NCBI RefSeq assembly: GCF_022348165.1
Contig: NZ_JAKRFI010000003.1
Coordinates: forward strand, 310,001 to 374,000
Direction of reading: 5' to 3'
DNA length: 64,000 nt
Source of the DNA: Halomonas sp. McH1-25
Lineage (GTDB): Bacteria; Pseudomonadota; Gammaproteobacteria; Pseudomonadales; Halomonadaceae
The notes under the pieces are model-generated. The model was not told where the DNA came from. It saw only the letters and a list, made by a program, of their open reading frames with translations, and did not search any database. Made by a program: the position numbers and the translations under genes. Shown here piece after piece: positions 26,557-36,705 of the stretch (positions are counted from its first letter, which is position 1; the number at the start of each line of letters is the position of its first letter).

Positions 26557-27888
26557 TCATCGCCGGGCCTCGTCGGCCCATACCGGCGACGTATCCATGT
26601 CCTCCGGCGAGAGATAATTTTCTGCTTTCTCACCCAGACGAGCGAGCAACTGCATGAAATCACGCCGCGGCAGACGAACGTTAAGCAGGGAATTGCCCTG
26701 GTCGTCGAACGCCTCTTCACGAACGGCGCCCAGCTCGTGCAGGCCGGCACGTAGTCTACCCTGCTCGGGAGACAACGTCAGACGGGCCTCGATCACGTTC
26801 TCGGCGAGACGCTCCGAGAGCGCTTCGGCCAGCAAGTCGAGTCCTCGCCCCTGCTGAGCCGAGAGCCAGACGACCTCGGGCACGCCGTTGCCGTCGCGCT
26901 CGATACGTGGCGCGCTGTCGAGCAGATCGATCTTGTTCATGACCCGCAGGCAAGGCACCTCATCGGCGCCGATTTCCTCGAGCACCCCCTCGACCTCGCC
27001 GATATTCAGCTCGCGGTCGGGATCGGCGGCATCGATGACATGCACCAGCAGCGAGGCTTCGGCCGCCTCCTGCAGGGTGGCCTGGAAGGCCTCCACCAGC
27101 TTGTGCGGCAAATGGCGAATGAAACCGACCGTGTCGGCCAGCACGACCGGGCCGACATCGGTGATTTCCAGGCGTCGCAGCGTGGGGTCTAGGGTGGCGA
27201 AGAGTTGATTCGCGGCATAGACCTCTGACGCCGTCAGTGCATTGAACAGCGTCGACTTGCCGGCATTGGTATAGCCGACCAGCGAGACACTGGGGATTTC
27301 GGCGCGCGAACGAGCGCGACGGTTCTGCTCGCGCTGGCTGCGAACCTTGTCGAGACGCTTGTGAATCGACTTGATGCGTGCGCGCAACAGTCGACGGTCG
27401 GTCTCGAGCTGGGTTTCCCCGGGCCCGCGCAGGCCGATGCCGCCTTTCTGTCGTTCGAGGTGAGTCCAGCCGCGCACCAGACGGGTAGACATGTATTCGA
27501 GCTGGGCCAGTTCGACCTGCAGCTTACCCTCATGAGTACGCGCACGCTGTGCGAAGATGTCCAGGATCAGCCCGGTGCGGTCAAGGACGCGGCATTTTAG
27601 CGAGCGTTCGAGATTGCGCTCCTGGGATGGGCTGAGCGCATGGTTGAAAATGACCAACTCGGCCTGATGGATAGCCAACAGTTCACGCAGCTCTTCCACC
27701 TTGCCGCTGCCTATGAAGGCGCGTGGATCGGGCTTGCGCCGGCTCCCCTGCATGAGGGTCGCCGGCTCAGCCCCAGCGGAGCGCACCAATTCCAGGAACT
27801 CGCCCGGATCTTCGCGCTCCTGTTCGTCCTGAAAATCGATGTGGACGAGTACCGCCGTCTCTCCGGCGTCGGGACGTTCAAAAAACAA
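26557..27888 (-). CDS. hflX: Ribosome-associated GTPase HflX
   Basis: A 443-residue GTPase that binds and rescues stalled 70S ribosomes. The N-terminal HflX domain contains GSGKVEEL, a linker has GPGETQLETDRR, and the G domain shows VGYTNAGKSTLFN (G1), DTVGFIRHLP (G3) and NKIDLL (G4). Length is usual. It starts 14 bases after the hfq stop, the conserved hfq-hflX arrangement. Confidence 0.95.
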   Translation of the reverse strand: MFFERPDAGETAVLVHIDFQDEQEREDPGEFLELVRSAGAEPATLMQGSRRKPDPRAFIGSGKVEELRELLAIHQAELVIFNHALSPSQERNLERSLKCRVLDRTGLILDIFAQRARTHEGKLQVELAQLEYMSTRLVRGWTHLERQKGGIGLRGPGETQLETDRRLLRARIKSIHKRLDKVRSQREQNRRARSRAEIPSVSLVGYTNAGKSTLFNALTASEVYAANQLFATLDPTLRRLEITDVGPVVLADTVGFIRHLPHKLVEAFQATLQEAAEASLLVHVIDAADPDRELNIGEVEGVLEEIGADEVPCLRVMNKIDLLDSAPRIERDGNGVPEVVWLSAQQGRGLDLLAEALSERLAENVIEARLTLSPEQGRLRAGLHELGAVREEAFDDQGNSLLNVRLPRRDFMQLLARLGEKAENYLSPEDMDTSPVWADEARR

Positions 27889-27902
27889 TCAAGGCCTCTT
27901 AA

Positions 27903-28151
27903 TCAGCTTTCCTGTGAAGCTGCATTGGGGTCCTGTGCCGGCAACCGTACATTACGCGACGGCACCACAGTCGAAATGGCATGCTTGTACACCATTTGGC
28001 TGACGGTATTGCGCAACAGGATCACGAACTGGTCGAAGGATTCGATCTGTCCCTGCAGCTTGATCCCGTTGACCAGGAAAATGGAAACCGGGATGCGCTC
28101 CTTGCGCAGGATGTTCAGATACGGGTCTTGAAGGGACTGCCCTTTGGACAT
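27903..28151 (-). CDS. hfq: RNA chaperone Hfq
   Basis: An 82-residue Sm-like protein that pairs small RNAs with mRNAs. Sm1 ([20 protein letters not shown]) and Sm2 (YKHAIST) are intact, and QDPYLN and VILLRN match the canonical RNA-binding face. It lies between miaA and hflX, as in most gammaproteobacteria. Confidence 0.97.
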   Translation of the reverse strand: MSKGQSLQDPYLNILRKERIPVSIFLVNGIKLQGQIESFDQFVILLRNTVSQMVYKHAISTVVPSRNVRLPAQDPNAASQES

Positions 28152-28276
28152 TTTGCTCTCCCTAACTGTCTCTTTGATGTTGAGGTCTTTTTATCGATTC
28201 GCCTGGGGCATGTGCCCTTAGGGTCACGTATGCGCAGCGTAGCATTCGTGCTGCCACACGAAGCCCTTATCTTACG

Positions 28277-29236
28277 CTAAGAGCGCCAGTGGCGCACGAG
28301 ATTCAGGATTTCTTCGAGTGGAGCGTTTCCCAGAGAATCAATCCAGTGGAGCGCCGGCCAGCGGCGCAACCAAGTGATTTGCCGCTTGGCCAACTGTCTA
28401 GTGGCGGCGATTCCCTTGAACTTCAAGTCCTGCTCGTCAAAGACGCCGTCCAGATGCTGCCACACCTGGCGATAGCCCACGCTTTTCATCGACGGCAGCC
28501 CCAAGTGCAGGTCTCCCCGCTGCCTGAGTCCGGCAACCTCGTCGATGAAACCTGCCTCGAGCATCGCCGTGAAACGCCGAGCGATGCGCTCATGCAGTAC
28601 ATGGCGATCGGCCGGAGCCAGTCCTATGGACAACGTGCGCCATGGAAAGGTTTCACGCGGCTGCTCACGCCACAACTCGCTCATGGCACGCCCCGTGATG
28701 CGGTGGATTTCCAGCGCTCGCATCAAGCGTTGCGGATCGTTGGGGTGAATGCGCAAGGCAGACTCGGGATCGACCCGCTGCAACTCGTCGTGCAGAGCCT
28801 GCAACCCTTCACTTCCTGCCCAGGCCTCGAGCTCCGCACGCACTTCGCCATTGGCCTCGGGCAGGCTGCCGACGCCGCCCACCAGGCTTTTATAGTAAAG
28901 CATGGTGCCGCCGACCAGCAGCGGGATGTTGCCACGCGCACTGATGCGGCGCATTTCGTCGCGTGCATCGTCACGGAACTGCGCCGCCGAATAGGGTTCG
29001 GCAGGGTCGCGGATATCGATCAGTCGATGCGGTGCCCGCACCAGTTCTTCGGGCGACGGTTTGGCGGTGCCGATATCCATGCCGCGATAGACCATGGCCG
29101 AGTCGACACTGATCAGCTCAGCGCCTAGCCGCTCATGCAGCGCCATGGCCAGATCGGTCTTGCCGGAGGCCGTTGGGCCCATGAGAAAGATGGCCAGGGG
29201 CCGGTTATCCGTAGGCATCGTATTCTCGACACTCAT
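28277..29236 (-). CDS. miaA: tRNA dimethylallyltransferase MiaA
   Basis: A 319-residue enzyme that adds a dimethylallyl group to A37 of tRNAs reading U-starting codons. The P-loop [12 protein letters not shown] and [16 protein letters not shown] are diagnostic. The chosen ATG (29236) overlaps the mutL stop as ATGA; an ATG six codons later is possible, and an upstream extension lacks support. It is followed by hfq across a 125-base gap. Confidence 0.94.
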   Translation of the reverse strand: MSVENTMPTDNRPLAIFLMGPTASGKTDLAMALHERLGAELISVDSAMVYRGMDIGTAKPSPEELVRAPHRLIDIRDPAEPYSAAQFRDDARDEMRRISARGNIPLLVGGTMLYYKSLVGGVGSLPEANGEVRAELEAWAGSEGLQALHDELQRVDPESALRIHPNDPQRLMRALEIHRITGRAMSELWREQPRETFPWRTLSIGLAPADRHVLHERIARRFTAMLEAGFIDEVAGLRQRGDLHLGLPSMKSVGYRQVWQHLDGVFDEQDLKFKGIAATRQLAKRQITWLRRWPALHWIDSLGNAPLEEILNLVRHWRS

Positions 29237-31257
29237 TGGCCGCGCAGGAACAGCTTGTCGAGTTGCTGCATCGACATCTCGGTCCAGGTGGGTCGTCCGT
29301 GGTTGCACTGGCCACTGCGTTCGGTACGCTCCATGTCGCGCAGCAGGGCATTCATCTCCGCCAGGGTCAGGCGACGATTGGCGCGCACGCTGCCATGGCA
29401 GGCCATGGTGGACAATAGCTCGTTGATGTGCGCCTCGATACGGTCGGAGTGGCCGTAGCGCTCCAGATCGGCAAGCATGTCGCGGATCAGCGGCTCGACA
29501 TCGGCCTGCGCCAGCAACACCGGCACCTGGCGAACCAACAGCGTCTCGGGGCCGGCCACGTCGAGTTCCACCCCCAGACGCGTGAACGCCTCACGGCAGC
29601 GTTCGGCGGTTTCCACCTCGCCGGGGCTGGCCGCCAACGACACCGGCACCAGCAGGGGCTGGGCTTCCAAATGCCCTTCGCCATGGGCATCGCCATGCAC
29701 CTGCTGCTTCATGCCCTCGTAGGTGATGCGCTCGTGCGCGGCGTGCATGTCGACCACCACCAGGCCACGCACCGTTTGCGACAGGATGTAGACCCCATGC
29801 AACTGGGCAATCGCGTAACCCAGCGGAGGTGCCTGGGTCGGATCCTCCTCGGGCATGGCGAGAGCGCTTGCGGAGGGCAACGTGGCGACCGACGCCTTCC
29901 CATCACGCCGCTCCCGCCAGGCCATGGCGGCTTCCTCCCCGCCGGGTGCCTGGGGCTGCGGCGTCAACAGAGCCTCATCATGGTCAGGATGCAGCGCACG
30001 GTAGCCGGCCATGAACTCTCGAACCCGAGCGGCACCAGGGCGGGAGCCACCATCGCTCCCAGCGCCGTCACGGCCGGGATACAGCGCCATGGGCTGCTGT
30101 TGCCAACGGGACTGATCGGACGCTTCCTGACCCGCCGTCGATTCCGCCTGCCTTGCTGTCGCCTCGTCCCCGGCCTCGCCGATCGCGTCGTCGCCTCGCT
30201 GGCCACCCGCAGTGTCGCGAGGGGCCTCGTTGGGGCGAACCTCGGCCAGGGCCCGGTGCAGGCTCGAGAACAGGAAGTCGTGAACCAGCCGGCCATCGCG
30301 AAAGCGCACTTCGTGCTTGGTCGGGTGGACATTGACATCGACCACGGTGGGATCGAGCTCAAGGTACAGCACGAAGGCCGGATGACGACCGTGAAAAAGC
30401 ACGTCGCGATAGGCCTGGCGTATGGCGTGCGCGACCAGGCGATCGCGCACCACACGGCCGTTGACGAAAAAATATTGCTGGTCGGCCTGGGCCCGCGAAT
30501 GGTTCGGCAATCCAACCCAGCCCCATAGCCGCAACCCAGACGCCTCGATATCCAGATGCAACGCATTGTCGAGGAACTTGCCGCCCAGCAAGGCACTGAT
30601 GCGCCGCTCGCCGGATGCGGTATCCATGGCCGGGCGCAACTGATGAACGGTCTTCTGATTGTGCCTGAGTGTCCAGCCAATGTCGTAGCGTGACAGAGCA
30701 AGACGCCGAAACGCCTCTTCGACGTGCCCGAACTCGGTCTTCTCGGTGCGTAGGAACTTGCGTCTCGCCGGGGTATTGAAGAACAGATCGCGCACACATA
30801 CCGACGTGCCGCGCGGATGCGGAGCCGGCGAGACGCGCGGCTCCATCTGGCGACCTTCGGCCACCACGCGCCAGCCGGCGGTGGGGTCATCGTCGATATT
30901 GGAGATCAGTTCCAGGCGCGATACCGAACTGATCGACGCCAGCGCCTCGCCCCGAAACCCCAGGCTGGCCACGCCCTCCAGGTCTTCCAGCGATTCGATC
31001 TTGCTGGTGGCATGACGCGACAGGGCCAATGGCAGGTCTTGCTCGGCGATGCCGCTGCCATCGTCGCGAATCTTGATCAGCCGCGCCCCGCCGGCTTCCA
31101 GCTCCACCTCGATCCGCCGACTGCCGGCATCGATGGCGTTCTCGATCAGCTCCTTGACCACCGAAGACGGCCGCTCGACCACCTCGCCGGCAGCGATCTG
31201 GTTGGCCAGGCGCGGATTGAGTATCTGTATGCGTCGCGTCTGCGTCATATCTACCAT
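29233..31257 (-). CDS. mutL: DNA mismatch repair protein MutL
   Basis: A 674-residue GHKL ATPase that links MutS recognition to downstream repair. N-terminal motifs are [31 protein letters not shown] and [10 protein letters not shown]. The C-terminal dimerisation domain is at about 480-670, after a long low-complexity linker. I see no DQHAXXE endonuclease motif; DMHAAHERI lies at the equivalent place, which argues for a MutH-independent question left open. The ATG at 31257 follows AAGGG; one at 31248 is also possible. Confidence 0.95.
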   Translation of the reverse strand: MVDMTQTRRIQILNPRLANQIAAGEVVERPSSVVKELIENAIDAGSRRIEVELEAGGARLIKIRDDGSGIAEQDLPLALSRHATSKIESLEDLEGVASLGFRGEALASISSVSRLELISNIDDDPTAGWRVVAEGRQMEPRVSPAPHPRGTSVCVRDLFFNTPARRKFLRTEKTEFGHVEEAFRRLALSRYDIGWTLRHNQKTVHQLRPAMDTASGERRISALLGGKFLDNALHLDIEASGLRLWGWVGLPNHSRAQADQQYFFVNGRVVRDRLVAHAIRQAYRDVLFHGRHPAFVLYLELDPTVVDVNVHPTKHEVRFRDGRLVHDFLFSSLHRALAEVRPNEAPRDTAGGQRGDDAIGEAGDEATARQAESTAGQEASDQSRWQQQPMALYPGRDGAGSDGGSRPGAARVREFMAGYRALHPDHDEALLTPQPQAPGGEEAAMAWRERRDGKASVATLPSASALAMPEEDPTQAPPLGYAIAQLHGVYILSQTVRGLVVVDMHAAHERITYEGMKQQVHGDAHGEGHLEAQPLLVPVSLAASPGEVETAERCREAFTRLGVELDVAGPETLLVRQVPVLLAQADVEPLIRDMLADLERYGHSDRIEAHINELLSTMACHGSVRANRRLTLAEMNALLRDMERTERSGQCNHGRPTWTEMSMQQLDKLFLRGQ

Positions 31258-31278
31258 TGTCGTTACCCTTGGGCGGGC

Positions 31279-32772
31279 TTAGCCGCGGGGAATGCGCAAT
31301 ACCTGGCCGACCCGGATCACGTCACCGTTGAGCTCATTGGCCTGCTTGAGGGTCTGCAGCGGCACCTCGTGACGCGAAGCGATTTCCGAGAGAGTGTCGC
31401 CGGGCTGGATGCGATACTCATTGGCCTGTCTGCCGCGCTGCTGATCGCGTTGCCAGGCCAGCAGGCTGGCCGGCGGCGGATTGCGCTGGAAGTGAGCATT
31501 GATGCCGGTGAAGATCGCCTTGGCCAGCGATTGCTGGTAACTCGAATCGCGCAGCCGCTTCTCCTCCTGTGGATTGGAAATGAACCCCGTCTCCACCAAC
31601 AGTGAAGGAATGTCCGGCGACTTGAGCACCACGAACCCCGCCTGCTCGACCCGCGATTTGTGCAGATGATTGATCTGGCCCAGCTGGTCGAGCACCTGGC
31701 CGCCCACAGCCAGCGAATCGTTGAGGGTGGCCGTCATGGTCAGGTCGAGCAGTACGCCGCGCAGCACTTCGTCCTTGTCGGCCAGGTTGAGGCTGCCATC
31801 CACGCCGCCGATCAGGTCCGAACGATTCTCGCTGGCGGCCAGCCACTTGGCGGTCTCGGACGTGGCGCCGCTCTGTGACAGCGCGAATACCGAACTCCCC
31901 TTGGGACGCGGACTCTTGAAGGCATCGGCATGAATCGAGACGAAGAAATCCGCCTTCTGGTCACGCGCTAGCAAGGTACGCTGGCGTAGACCGACGTAGT
32001 AGTCGCCGTCGCGAATCATGACCGCCTTGTAACCGGGCGTCCCTTGGATGAGCGATTCCAGTCGTCGGGCGATCTGCAGCACCACATCCTTCTCGCGGAT
32101 GCCGCTGGGGCCGATGGCCCCCGGGTCTTCGCCACCATGGCCGGCGTCGACGGCGATGATGATGTCCCGCTTGGGATGCGGCTGAGCCTTCTCACGGGCA
32201 AGCGACACCTGGGCCTGGGCGGCATTGCCGCTGACCTGGGCCTCGGCAAGCGCTCGGTCCACCGCCAGTTCCCGCTCGCGGATCTTGGCCTCGATAGGGT
32301 CGATGGGGTTCTCGACCGCGCTCGCCCCGGGATACTCCAGATCCACTACCAGACGATGGCCGTACTGATCGTTGGGCGCCAGCGTGAAGTGCTTGGGTTC
32401 CACTTGCCGGCTGAGATCGAGTACGACACGCAGATCGTCTCCGTGGCGTGTTCCCGTACGGATCTTGCTGACGGCGCTTCCGCCCAGGTCCAGCGTGTCG
32501 GGATCCAGAATCATCCTGCTATCGGCCAGATCGATGACCAGGCGATCGGGATTGTCCAAAGAAAAAACCTTGGCATCGGCCGGCGAGGAAAGGTCGAAGA
32601 CCAACCGGGCATGGTCGGGTGCGGCCCAGATGCGCAAATTCTGGACATCGGTGGCCATCCCCAGCACAGGAAGCATTGCCGCCGTCACCCCGAGAAGCAG
32701 CGTGGCTAGCCGTCGCAGTGGCCGGTAAGACACACGACGCAGGCGGCACGTTAGCCGATTCACACACATCAT
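31279..32772 (-). CDS. N-acetylmuramoyl-L-alanine amidase with AMIN and LysM domains (AmiB/AmiC-type)
   Basis: A 497-residue exported enzyme that cleaves peptide stems from peptidoglycan during cell separation. After a signal peptide (about residues 1-39) comes an AMIN domain (LRIWAAPDHARLVFDLS), then a zinc amidase_3 domain with VDAGHGGEDPGAIGPSG and FVSIHADAF, and a C-terminal LysM domain (YRIQPGDTLSEIASRH). The ATG at 32772 lies four bases after the tsaE stop; a TTG further upstream was rejected. The tsaE-amidase-mutL-miaA order supports an AmiB-type assignment. Confidence 0.92.
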   Translation of the reverse strand: MMCVNRLTCRLRRVSYRPLRRLATLLLGVTAAMLPVLGMATDVQNLRIWAAPDHARLVFDLSSPADAKVFSLDNPDRLVIDLADSRMILDPDTLDLGGSAVSKIRTGTRHGDDLRVVLDLSRQVEPKHFTLAPNDQYGHRLVVDLEYPGASAVENPIDPIEAKIRERELAVDRALAEAQVSGNAAQAQVSLAREKAQPHPKRDIIIAVDAGHGGEDPGAIGPSGIREKDVVLQIARRLESLIQGTPGYKAVMIRDGDYYVGLRQRTLLARDQKADFFVSIHADAFKSPRPKGSSVFALSQSGATSETAKWLAASENRSDLIGGVDGSLNLADKDEVLRGVLLDLTMTATLNDSLAVGGQVLDQLGQINHLHKSRVEQAGFVVLKSPDIPSLLVETGFISNPQEEKRLRDSSYQQSLAKAIFTGINAHFQRNPPPASLLAWQRDQQRGRQANEYRIQPGDTLSEIASRHEVPLQTLKQANELNGDVIRVGQVLRIPRG

Positions 32773-32776
32773 AACG

Positions 32777-33253
32777 TTAGCAGCCGTCCTTTTCGGCAAG
32801 AATGCCGTTCAATCGGGAAAGGACATGATCGCCATGCGGGGTGCCGGCCACCACGTTGGCCTCACGTCCGGTACCCACTACCGATAGCGTCACCGTCAGG
32901 TCGGCCAGGGGAAGCCAGCCCTCGCCCCGACTCGGCCATTCGACCAGACATAGGCTATCTTCGGTAAACAAGTCGCGGGCGCCGATGAATTCGAGTTCCT
33001 CGGGATCGCCCAGGCGATAAAGGTCGAAATGGTGAACCTGCGTCCCGCCCAGTTCATAGGGCTCCACCAGGGTATAGGTCGGACTCTTCACGGCCCCCTG
33101 ATAGCCGTAGGCACGCAGGATGCCGCGTGACAGTGTCGTCTTGCCCGCTCCCAGCTCTCCCTGAAGAAAGACGCAACCGCGCCCCTCCAGGGCATGGCCC
33201 AGTGCCTCGCCAAAGGCGACCTGCGAGGCTTCGTCACGCAAAGATAGGTGCAT
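32777..33253 (-). CDS. tsaE: tRNA t6A biosynthesis ATPase TsaE
   Basis: A 158-residue P-loop ATPase with GELGAGKTT, and SPTYTLVEPY and HFDLYRL blocks. It supports TsaB/TsaD/TsaC in making N6-threonylcarbamoyladenosine at tRNA position 37. The start is either ATG 33253 or a TTG at 33265 that overlaps the preceding stop; the ATG was chosen. It lies between nnrDE and the amidase gene. Confidence 0.93.
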   Translation of the reverse strand: MHLSLRDEASQVAFGEALGHALEGRGCVFLQGELGAGKTTLSRGILRAYGYQGAVKSPTYTLVEPYELGGTQVHHFDLYRLGDPEELEFIGARDLFTEDSLCLVEWPSRGEGWLPLADLTVTLSVVGTGREANVVAGTPHGDHVLSRLNGILAEKDGC

Positions 33254-33261
33254 GCTTTCGC

Positions 33262-34770
33262 TCAAGAAGAGTGGCGGTTATCGGGATTCATCAACATACG
33301 CGCATAGGATGCCAGATCGCCCGCCAGCAGGCCACGCTCCCCTTCCCTTTCCGCCGCCCGGTCACCGGCCAAGGCATGCAATGTGACCCCGACCCGCCCC
33401 GCTTGCTCCATGCTCAGCCCTTGGGCAATGAGCGCACCCAGCATACCCGACAGGACATCCCCGGTTCCGCCACTAGCCATGCCCGGGTTGCCGTAGGGAC
33501 AGACGCCGATACCCGTAGCTCCCGCCACCAGCGTGCCCGCCCCCTTGAGCACGATCGTCCCATGCCGGCGCTGTCGCAAGTCGCGCACGGCACTCAACCT
33601 GTCGCTTTCCACCTCGCCGCCGCTACTGTCGAGCAGACGCCCCGCTTCACCGGGGTGCGGAGTCAACAGCCAGTCGTCACGCTGCAGGTCGGGCCAGCAC
33701 AGGGCCAGCAGATTGAGACCATCGGCATCGATCACCAGTGGCTTGCCGGCATCCAGCGCCGCCTGAAGCATGGCCTGTCCCCAGGCATCCTTGCCGAGCC
33801 CCGGGCCGACCACAATGACATCGGCCATGTCGATCAGTGGCCGGGCATCGGAGACACCCCTGACGCCACGCGCCATGATCTCGGGAGTGCGTATCAGGCT
33901 CGCACCGACATTCTCCGGCGCCGTTGCCAAGCTGATCTTGCCGGCGCCCAGTCGCGCCCCCGCCTCGCTGGCCAGTAGGGCGGCGCCGCCAAAGCCGGGC
34001 GCTCCACCGATCACCAGCAGATGGCCAAAATTGCCCTTGTGACTCGTGCGACGCCGTGGCGGCAATGCCTCATGGATCAGCCCGGCGTCGAGCAATTCGG
34101 CAGGCGGTTCGATATCGGCCTGTGCCTGTGGCTCGATGCCCAGTCCACAATACACGACACGCCCGACATGATCGGCCGCCTTGCCGGTGTGCAAGCCGAA
34201 CTTGTCGGCAATGAAAGTCACCGTGAGATCGGCCTCGACGGCCTTTCCAAGCACCCTGCCGGTATCCGCCGCCAAGCCGGAGGGCACATCCACGGCCAGC
34301 ACCGGCAAGCCGCTGGCGTTGATGGCCGCGATGGCCGACGCAAACGGCTCGCGCACGTCACCGCCGAGACCGGTGCCCAGCAAGGCATCGACCACGACGT
34401 CGCCCGAGAGGGGCATGGCATCCTGCCAGGGCCGGGCTTGCAGGGATTCCGCTTGCGCCATGGCATGGGCGCGCGCCGCATCGCCCTTGAGTTCGTCCGG
34501 CGAGCGAACGGCAATCAGTGACACATCGAGCCCATCGCGCGCTGCCAGCGCGGCAATCACGTAACCGTCGCCGGCATTGTTGCCCGCGCCGCACACGACA
34601 CATACATGCCGGGCCTGGGGCCAGCGCTGGCGTAACTGCTGGTAGGCGGCCAAGGCTGCCCGCTGCATCAAGGCAAAGCCGTCGCCCGCTTCCTGCGAGT
34701 CGATGGTGCGCCGATCGATCTCCCTGACCTGGTCGGCCAGATAGAGAGGGTGACGATAACCTCGCGACAT
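33262..34770 (-). CDS. Bifunctional NAD(P)H-hydrate epimerase/dehydratase
   Basis: A 502-residue fusion that repairs hydrated NADH and NADPH. The N-terminal YjeF_N epimerase domain (about 1-225) shows CGAGNNAGDGYVIA and VDALLGTGLGG. The C-terminal ADP-dependent dehydratase (about 235-500) shows VVGPGLG, VIDADGLNLL, LTPHPGEAGRLL and NPGMASGGTGDVLSG. It heads the tsaE-amidase-mutL-miaA group and diverges from queG. The usual name is nnr or nnrDE (E. coli YjeF). Confidence 0.93.
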   Translation of the reverse strand: MSRGYRHPLYLADQVREIDRRTIDSQEAGDGFALMQRAALAAYQQLRQRWPQARHVCVVCGAGNNAGDGYVIAALAARDGLDVSLIAVRSPDELKGDAARAHAMAQAESLQARPWQDAMPLSGDVVVDALLGTGLGGDVREPFASAIAAINASGLPVLAVDVPSGLAADTGRVLGKAVEADLTVTFIADKFGLHTGKAADHVGRVVYCGLGIEPQAQADIEPPAELLDAGLIHEALPPRRRTSHKGNFGHLLVIGGAPGFGGAALLASEAGARLGAGKISLATAPENVGASLIRTPEIMARGVRGVSDARPLIDMADVIVVGPGLGKDAWGQAMLQAALDAGKPLVIDADGLNLLALCWPDLQRDDWLLTPHPGEAGRLLDSSGGEVESDRLSAVRDLRQRRHGTIVLKGAGTLVAGATGIGVCPYGNPGMASGGTGDVLSGMLGALIAQGLSMEQAGRVGVTLHALAGDRAAEREGERGLLAGDLASYARMLMNPDNRHSS

Positions 34771-34868
34771 GCGCTCCTCCGGTGTGACGTAAGCTGAGAT
34801 CTAGTGTAGTGTGGCGCCTCTTCACTACGCGCCTTTCCTGCTTCCGCTTGCTGCGTTTTTCCACGCTC

Positions 34869-35987
34869 ATGATGACACGTCAATCCGTTCAACACGGCGA
34901 CGCCCTCGATCTTCACGGCCTGGCCGAGCGTATCCGCCAATGGGGCCGTGAGTTGGGCTTTCAGCAGATCGGTATCACCGACACCGATCTGGCCACGCAT
35001 GAGCGCTATCTGGAGCGCTGGCTGGCGGCGGGTCATCACGGCGAGATGGACTTCATGGCCAAGCATGGCAACAAACGCACGCGGCCGGACGAACTGGTGC
35101 CGGGCACCTTGCGGGTGATCAGCGCACGCATGGACTATCTGCCTCCCGAGGTCGAAACCACCAAAGTTCTCGGCCAGGCTGACAAGGCCTACGTGTCACG
35201 CTACGCATTGGGACGCGATTACCACAAGCTGATTCGCAAGCGTCTGGCATCGCTTGCCAAGCGCATCGAAGACGAGGTCGGCCCCTTCGGCTATCGCGCG
35301 TTCGTCGACTCCGCGCCGGTCATGGAACGCGCCCTGGCGCAGAAGGCCGGCCTGGGCTGGTTCGGCAAGAACTCGATGCTATTGCACCCCAAGGCCGGCT
35401 CGCTGTTCTTTCTCGGCGAGCTCTATACCGACCTGCCCTTGCCCGTCGACGCCCCCTTCGATAGCGAGCATTGTGGCAAGTGCGAGCAGTGCCGCACCGC
35501 CTGCCCGACGGGGGCGATCATTGACGACAAGGTCGTCGATTCGCGGCGCTGCATTTCCTACCTGACCATCGAACTTCACGGCAGCATTCCCGAGGAATAT
35601 CGCGAGGCGATGGGCAATCGCGTGTATGGCTGCGACGACTGCCAGCTCGTCTGCCCTTTTACACGTTTCACCCGTGCCAGCCATGAGGAAGACTTCGCGC
35701 CGCGCCACGACCTGGATCGCGCGGAGCTGGTACGCCTGTTCGGCTGGAGCGAGGAAGAATTCCTGATGCGCACCGCAGGCAGCGCCATTCGCCGCATCGG
35801 CTACGAGCGCTGGCTGCGCAACCTGGCCGTCGGGCTGGGCAATGCGCCGTGGAGCGCAACGCTGGAAGCCGCGCTGCATGCCCGTCTGGCCTATCCCTCC
35901 GACCTGGTTCGAGAACATGTGCGCTGGGCGCTGGCCAGGCAGCACGCCAAGCGTCAGCGATTGATCGCGATCAGCCCTGAGCACTAA
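34869..35987 (+). CDS. queG: Epoxyqueuosine reductase QueG
   Basis: A 372-residue cobalamin- and Fe-S-dependent enzyme that makes the last step of queuosine in tRNA. Two [4Fe-4S] cysteine sets are present, CGKCEQCRTACPTGAI and GCDDCQLVCPF. The N-terminal DUF1730-type region has GEMDFMAKH and FGYRAFVDSAPVMERALA. The C-terminal HEAT-like part is short. The start was placed at ATG 34869 (a second ATG follows directly); an upstream start would be unusually long. Confidence 0.93.
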   Translation: MMTRQSVQHGDALDLHGLAERIRQWGRELGFQQIGITDTDLATHERYLERWLAAGHHGEMDFMAKHGNKRTRPDELVPGTLRVISARMDYLPPEVETTKVLGQADKAYVSRYALGRDYHKLIRKRLASLAKRIEDEVGPFGYRAFVDSAPVMERALAQKAGLGWFGKNSMLLHPKAGSLFFLGELYTDLPLPVDAPFDSEHCGKCEQCRTACPTGAIIDDKVVDSRRCISYLTIELHGSIPEEYREAMGNRVYGCDDCQLVCPFTRFTRASHEEDFAPRHDLDRAELVRLFGWSEEEFLMRTAGSAIRRIGYERWLRNLAVGLGNAPWSATLEAALHARLAYPSDLVREHVRWALARQHAKRQRLIAISPEH

Positions 35988-36004
35988 GCGCCGGGCTGCG
36001 GAAA

Positions 36005-36592
36005 TTACTCTGCGCCACCGCTCTTGCCTTCCTCCAGACGCAGGAAGGTGCGCCGGTAATGTGCCAGCTCGCTCACCGACTCGTGGATGTCGTCCAGAGC
36101 GCGGTGGGTATTGCGCTTCTCGAAACCCTTGAGCGCACCGGGATTCCAGCGCTTGGCCAGTTCCTTGACAGTGGATACGTCGAGGTTGCGGTAGTGGAAG
36201 AAATCATGCAGGGCCGGCATTTCACGTTCGAGGAAGCGGCGGTCCTGATGCACGCTGTTGCCGCATACCGGTGAGCTTCCCGGGACTGCGTAGCGGGTCA
36301 GAAACTCCAGCGTCCGACGCTCGGCCTCGGCGGTGTCGATCTTGCTGGCCTTGACGCGATCGATCAGCCCCGACTCGCCGTGGGTACGGGTGTTCCACTC
36401 GTCCATGGCCGCCAGCAGGCTGTCGGCCTGCTTGACTGCCAGTACCGGGCCCTCGGCGATCAGATTCAGCTCACCGTCGGTGATCAGCGTGGCCACCTCG
36501 ATGATGCGCTCCTTGTTCGGATCGAGGCCGGTCATTTCCAGGTCGATCCAGACCAGCAGATCCTTGCGTGGCGCGTCGGGCTGTTCGGGCAT
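36005..36592 (-). CDS. orn: Oligoribonuclease
   Basis: A 195-residue DEDDh 3'-5' exonuclease that degrades 2-5 nt RNAs and pGpG, the linear product of c-di-GMP breakdown. Motifs: DLEMTGLD (Asp, Glu), [10 protein letters not shown] (Asp), and [10 protein letters not shown] (His, Asp). The start at ATG 36592 follows AGGAG; a 68-residue upstream extension is not supported. It diverges from rsgA. It is relevant here because the window also encodes c-di-GMP effectors. Confidence 0.95.
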   Translation of the reverse strand: MPEQPDAPRKDLLVWIDLEMTGLDPNKERIIEVATLITDGELNLIAEGPVLAVKQADSLLAAMDEWNTRTHGESGLIDRVKASKIDTAEAERRTLEFLTRYAVPGSSPVCGNSVHQDRRFLEREMPALHDFFHYRNLDVSTVKELAKRWNPGALKGFEKRNTHRALDDIHESVSELAHYRRTFLRLEEGKSGGAE

Positions 36593-36669
36593 GCGTGACT
36601 CCTGAGGTAATGAAGCAAAAAATACCAGTGCCGACCGCCGTCTCAAGCGGACATGGCGGATCGCGCTGG

Positions 36670-36689
36670 GTACAATGTGCCCATTGTAC
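36670..36689. promoter_or_regulatory. Palindrome with -10-like boxes on both strands between orn and rsgA
   Basis: GTACAATG (36670-36677) and CATTGTAC (36682-36689) flank TGCC. Each arm contains TACAAT, one per strand, and could serve as the -10 box of divergent promoters for orn and rsgA. The site sits 17 bases before the rsgA ATG and about 80 bases before orn. No good -35 is visible for rsgA, so a protein-binding operator is an alternative. Confidence 0.4.
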
Positions 36690-36705
36690 GCCCAGCCGAG
36701 GTTGC

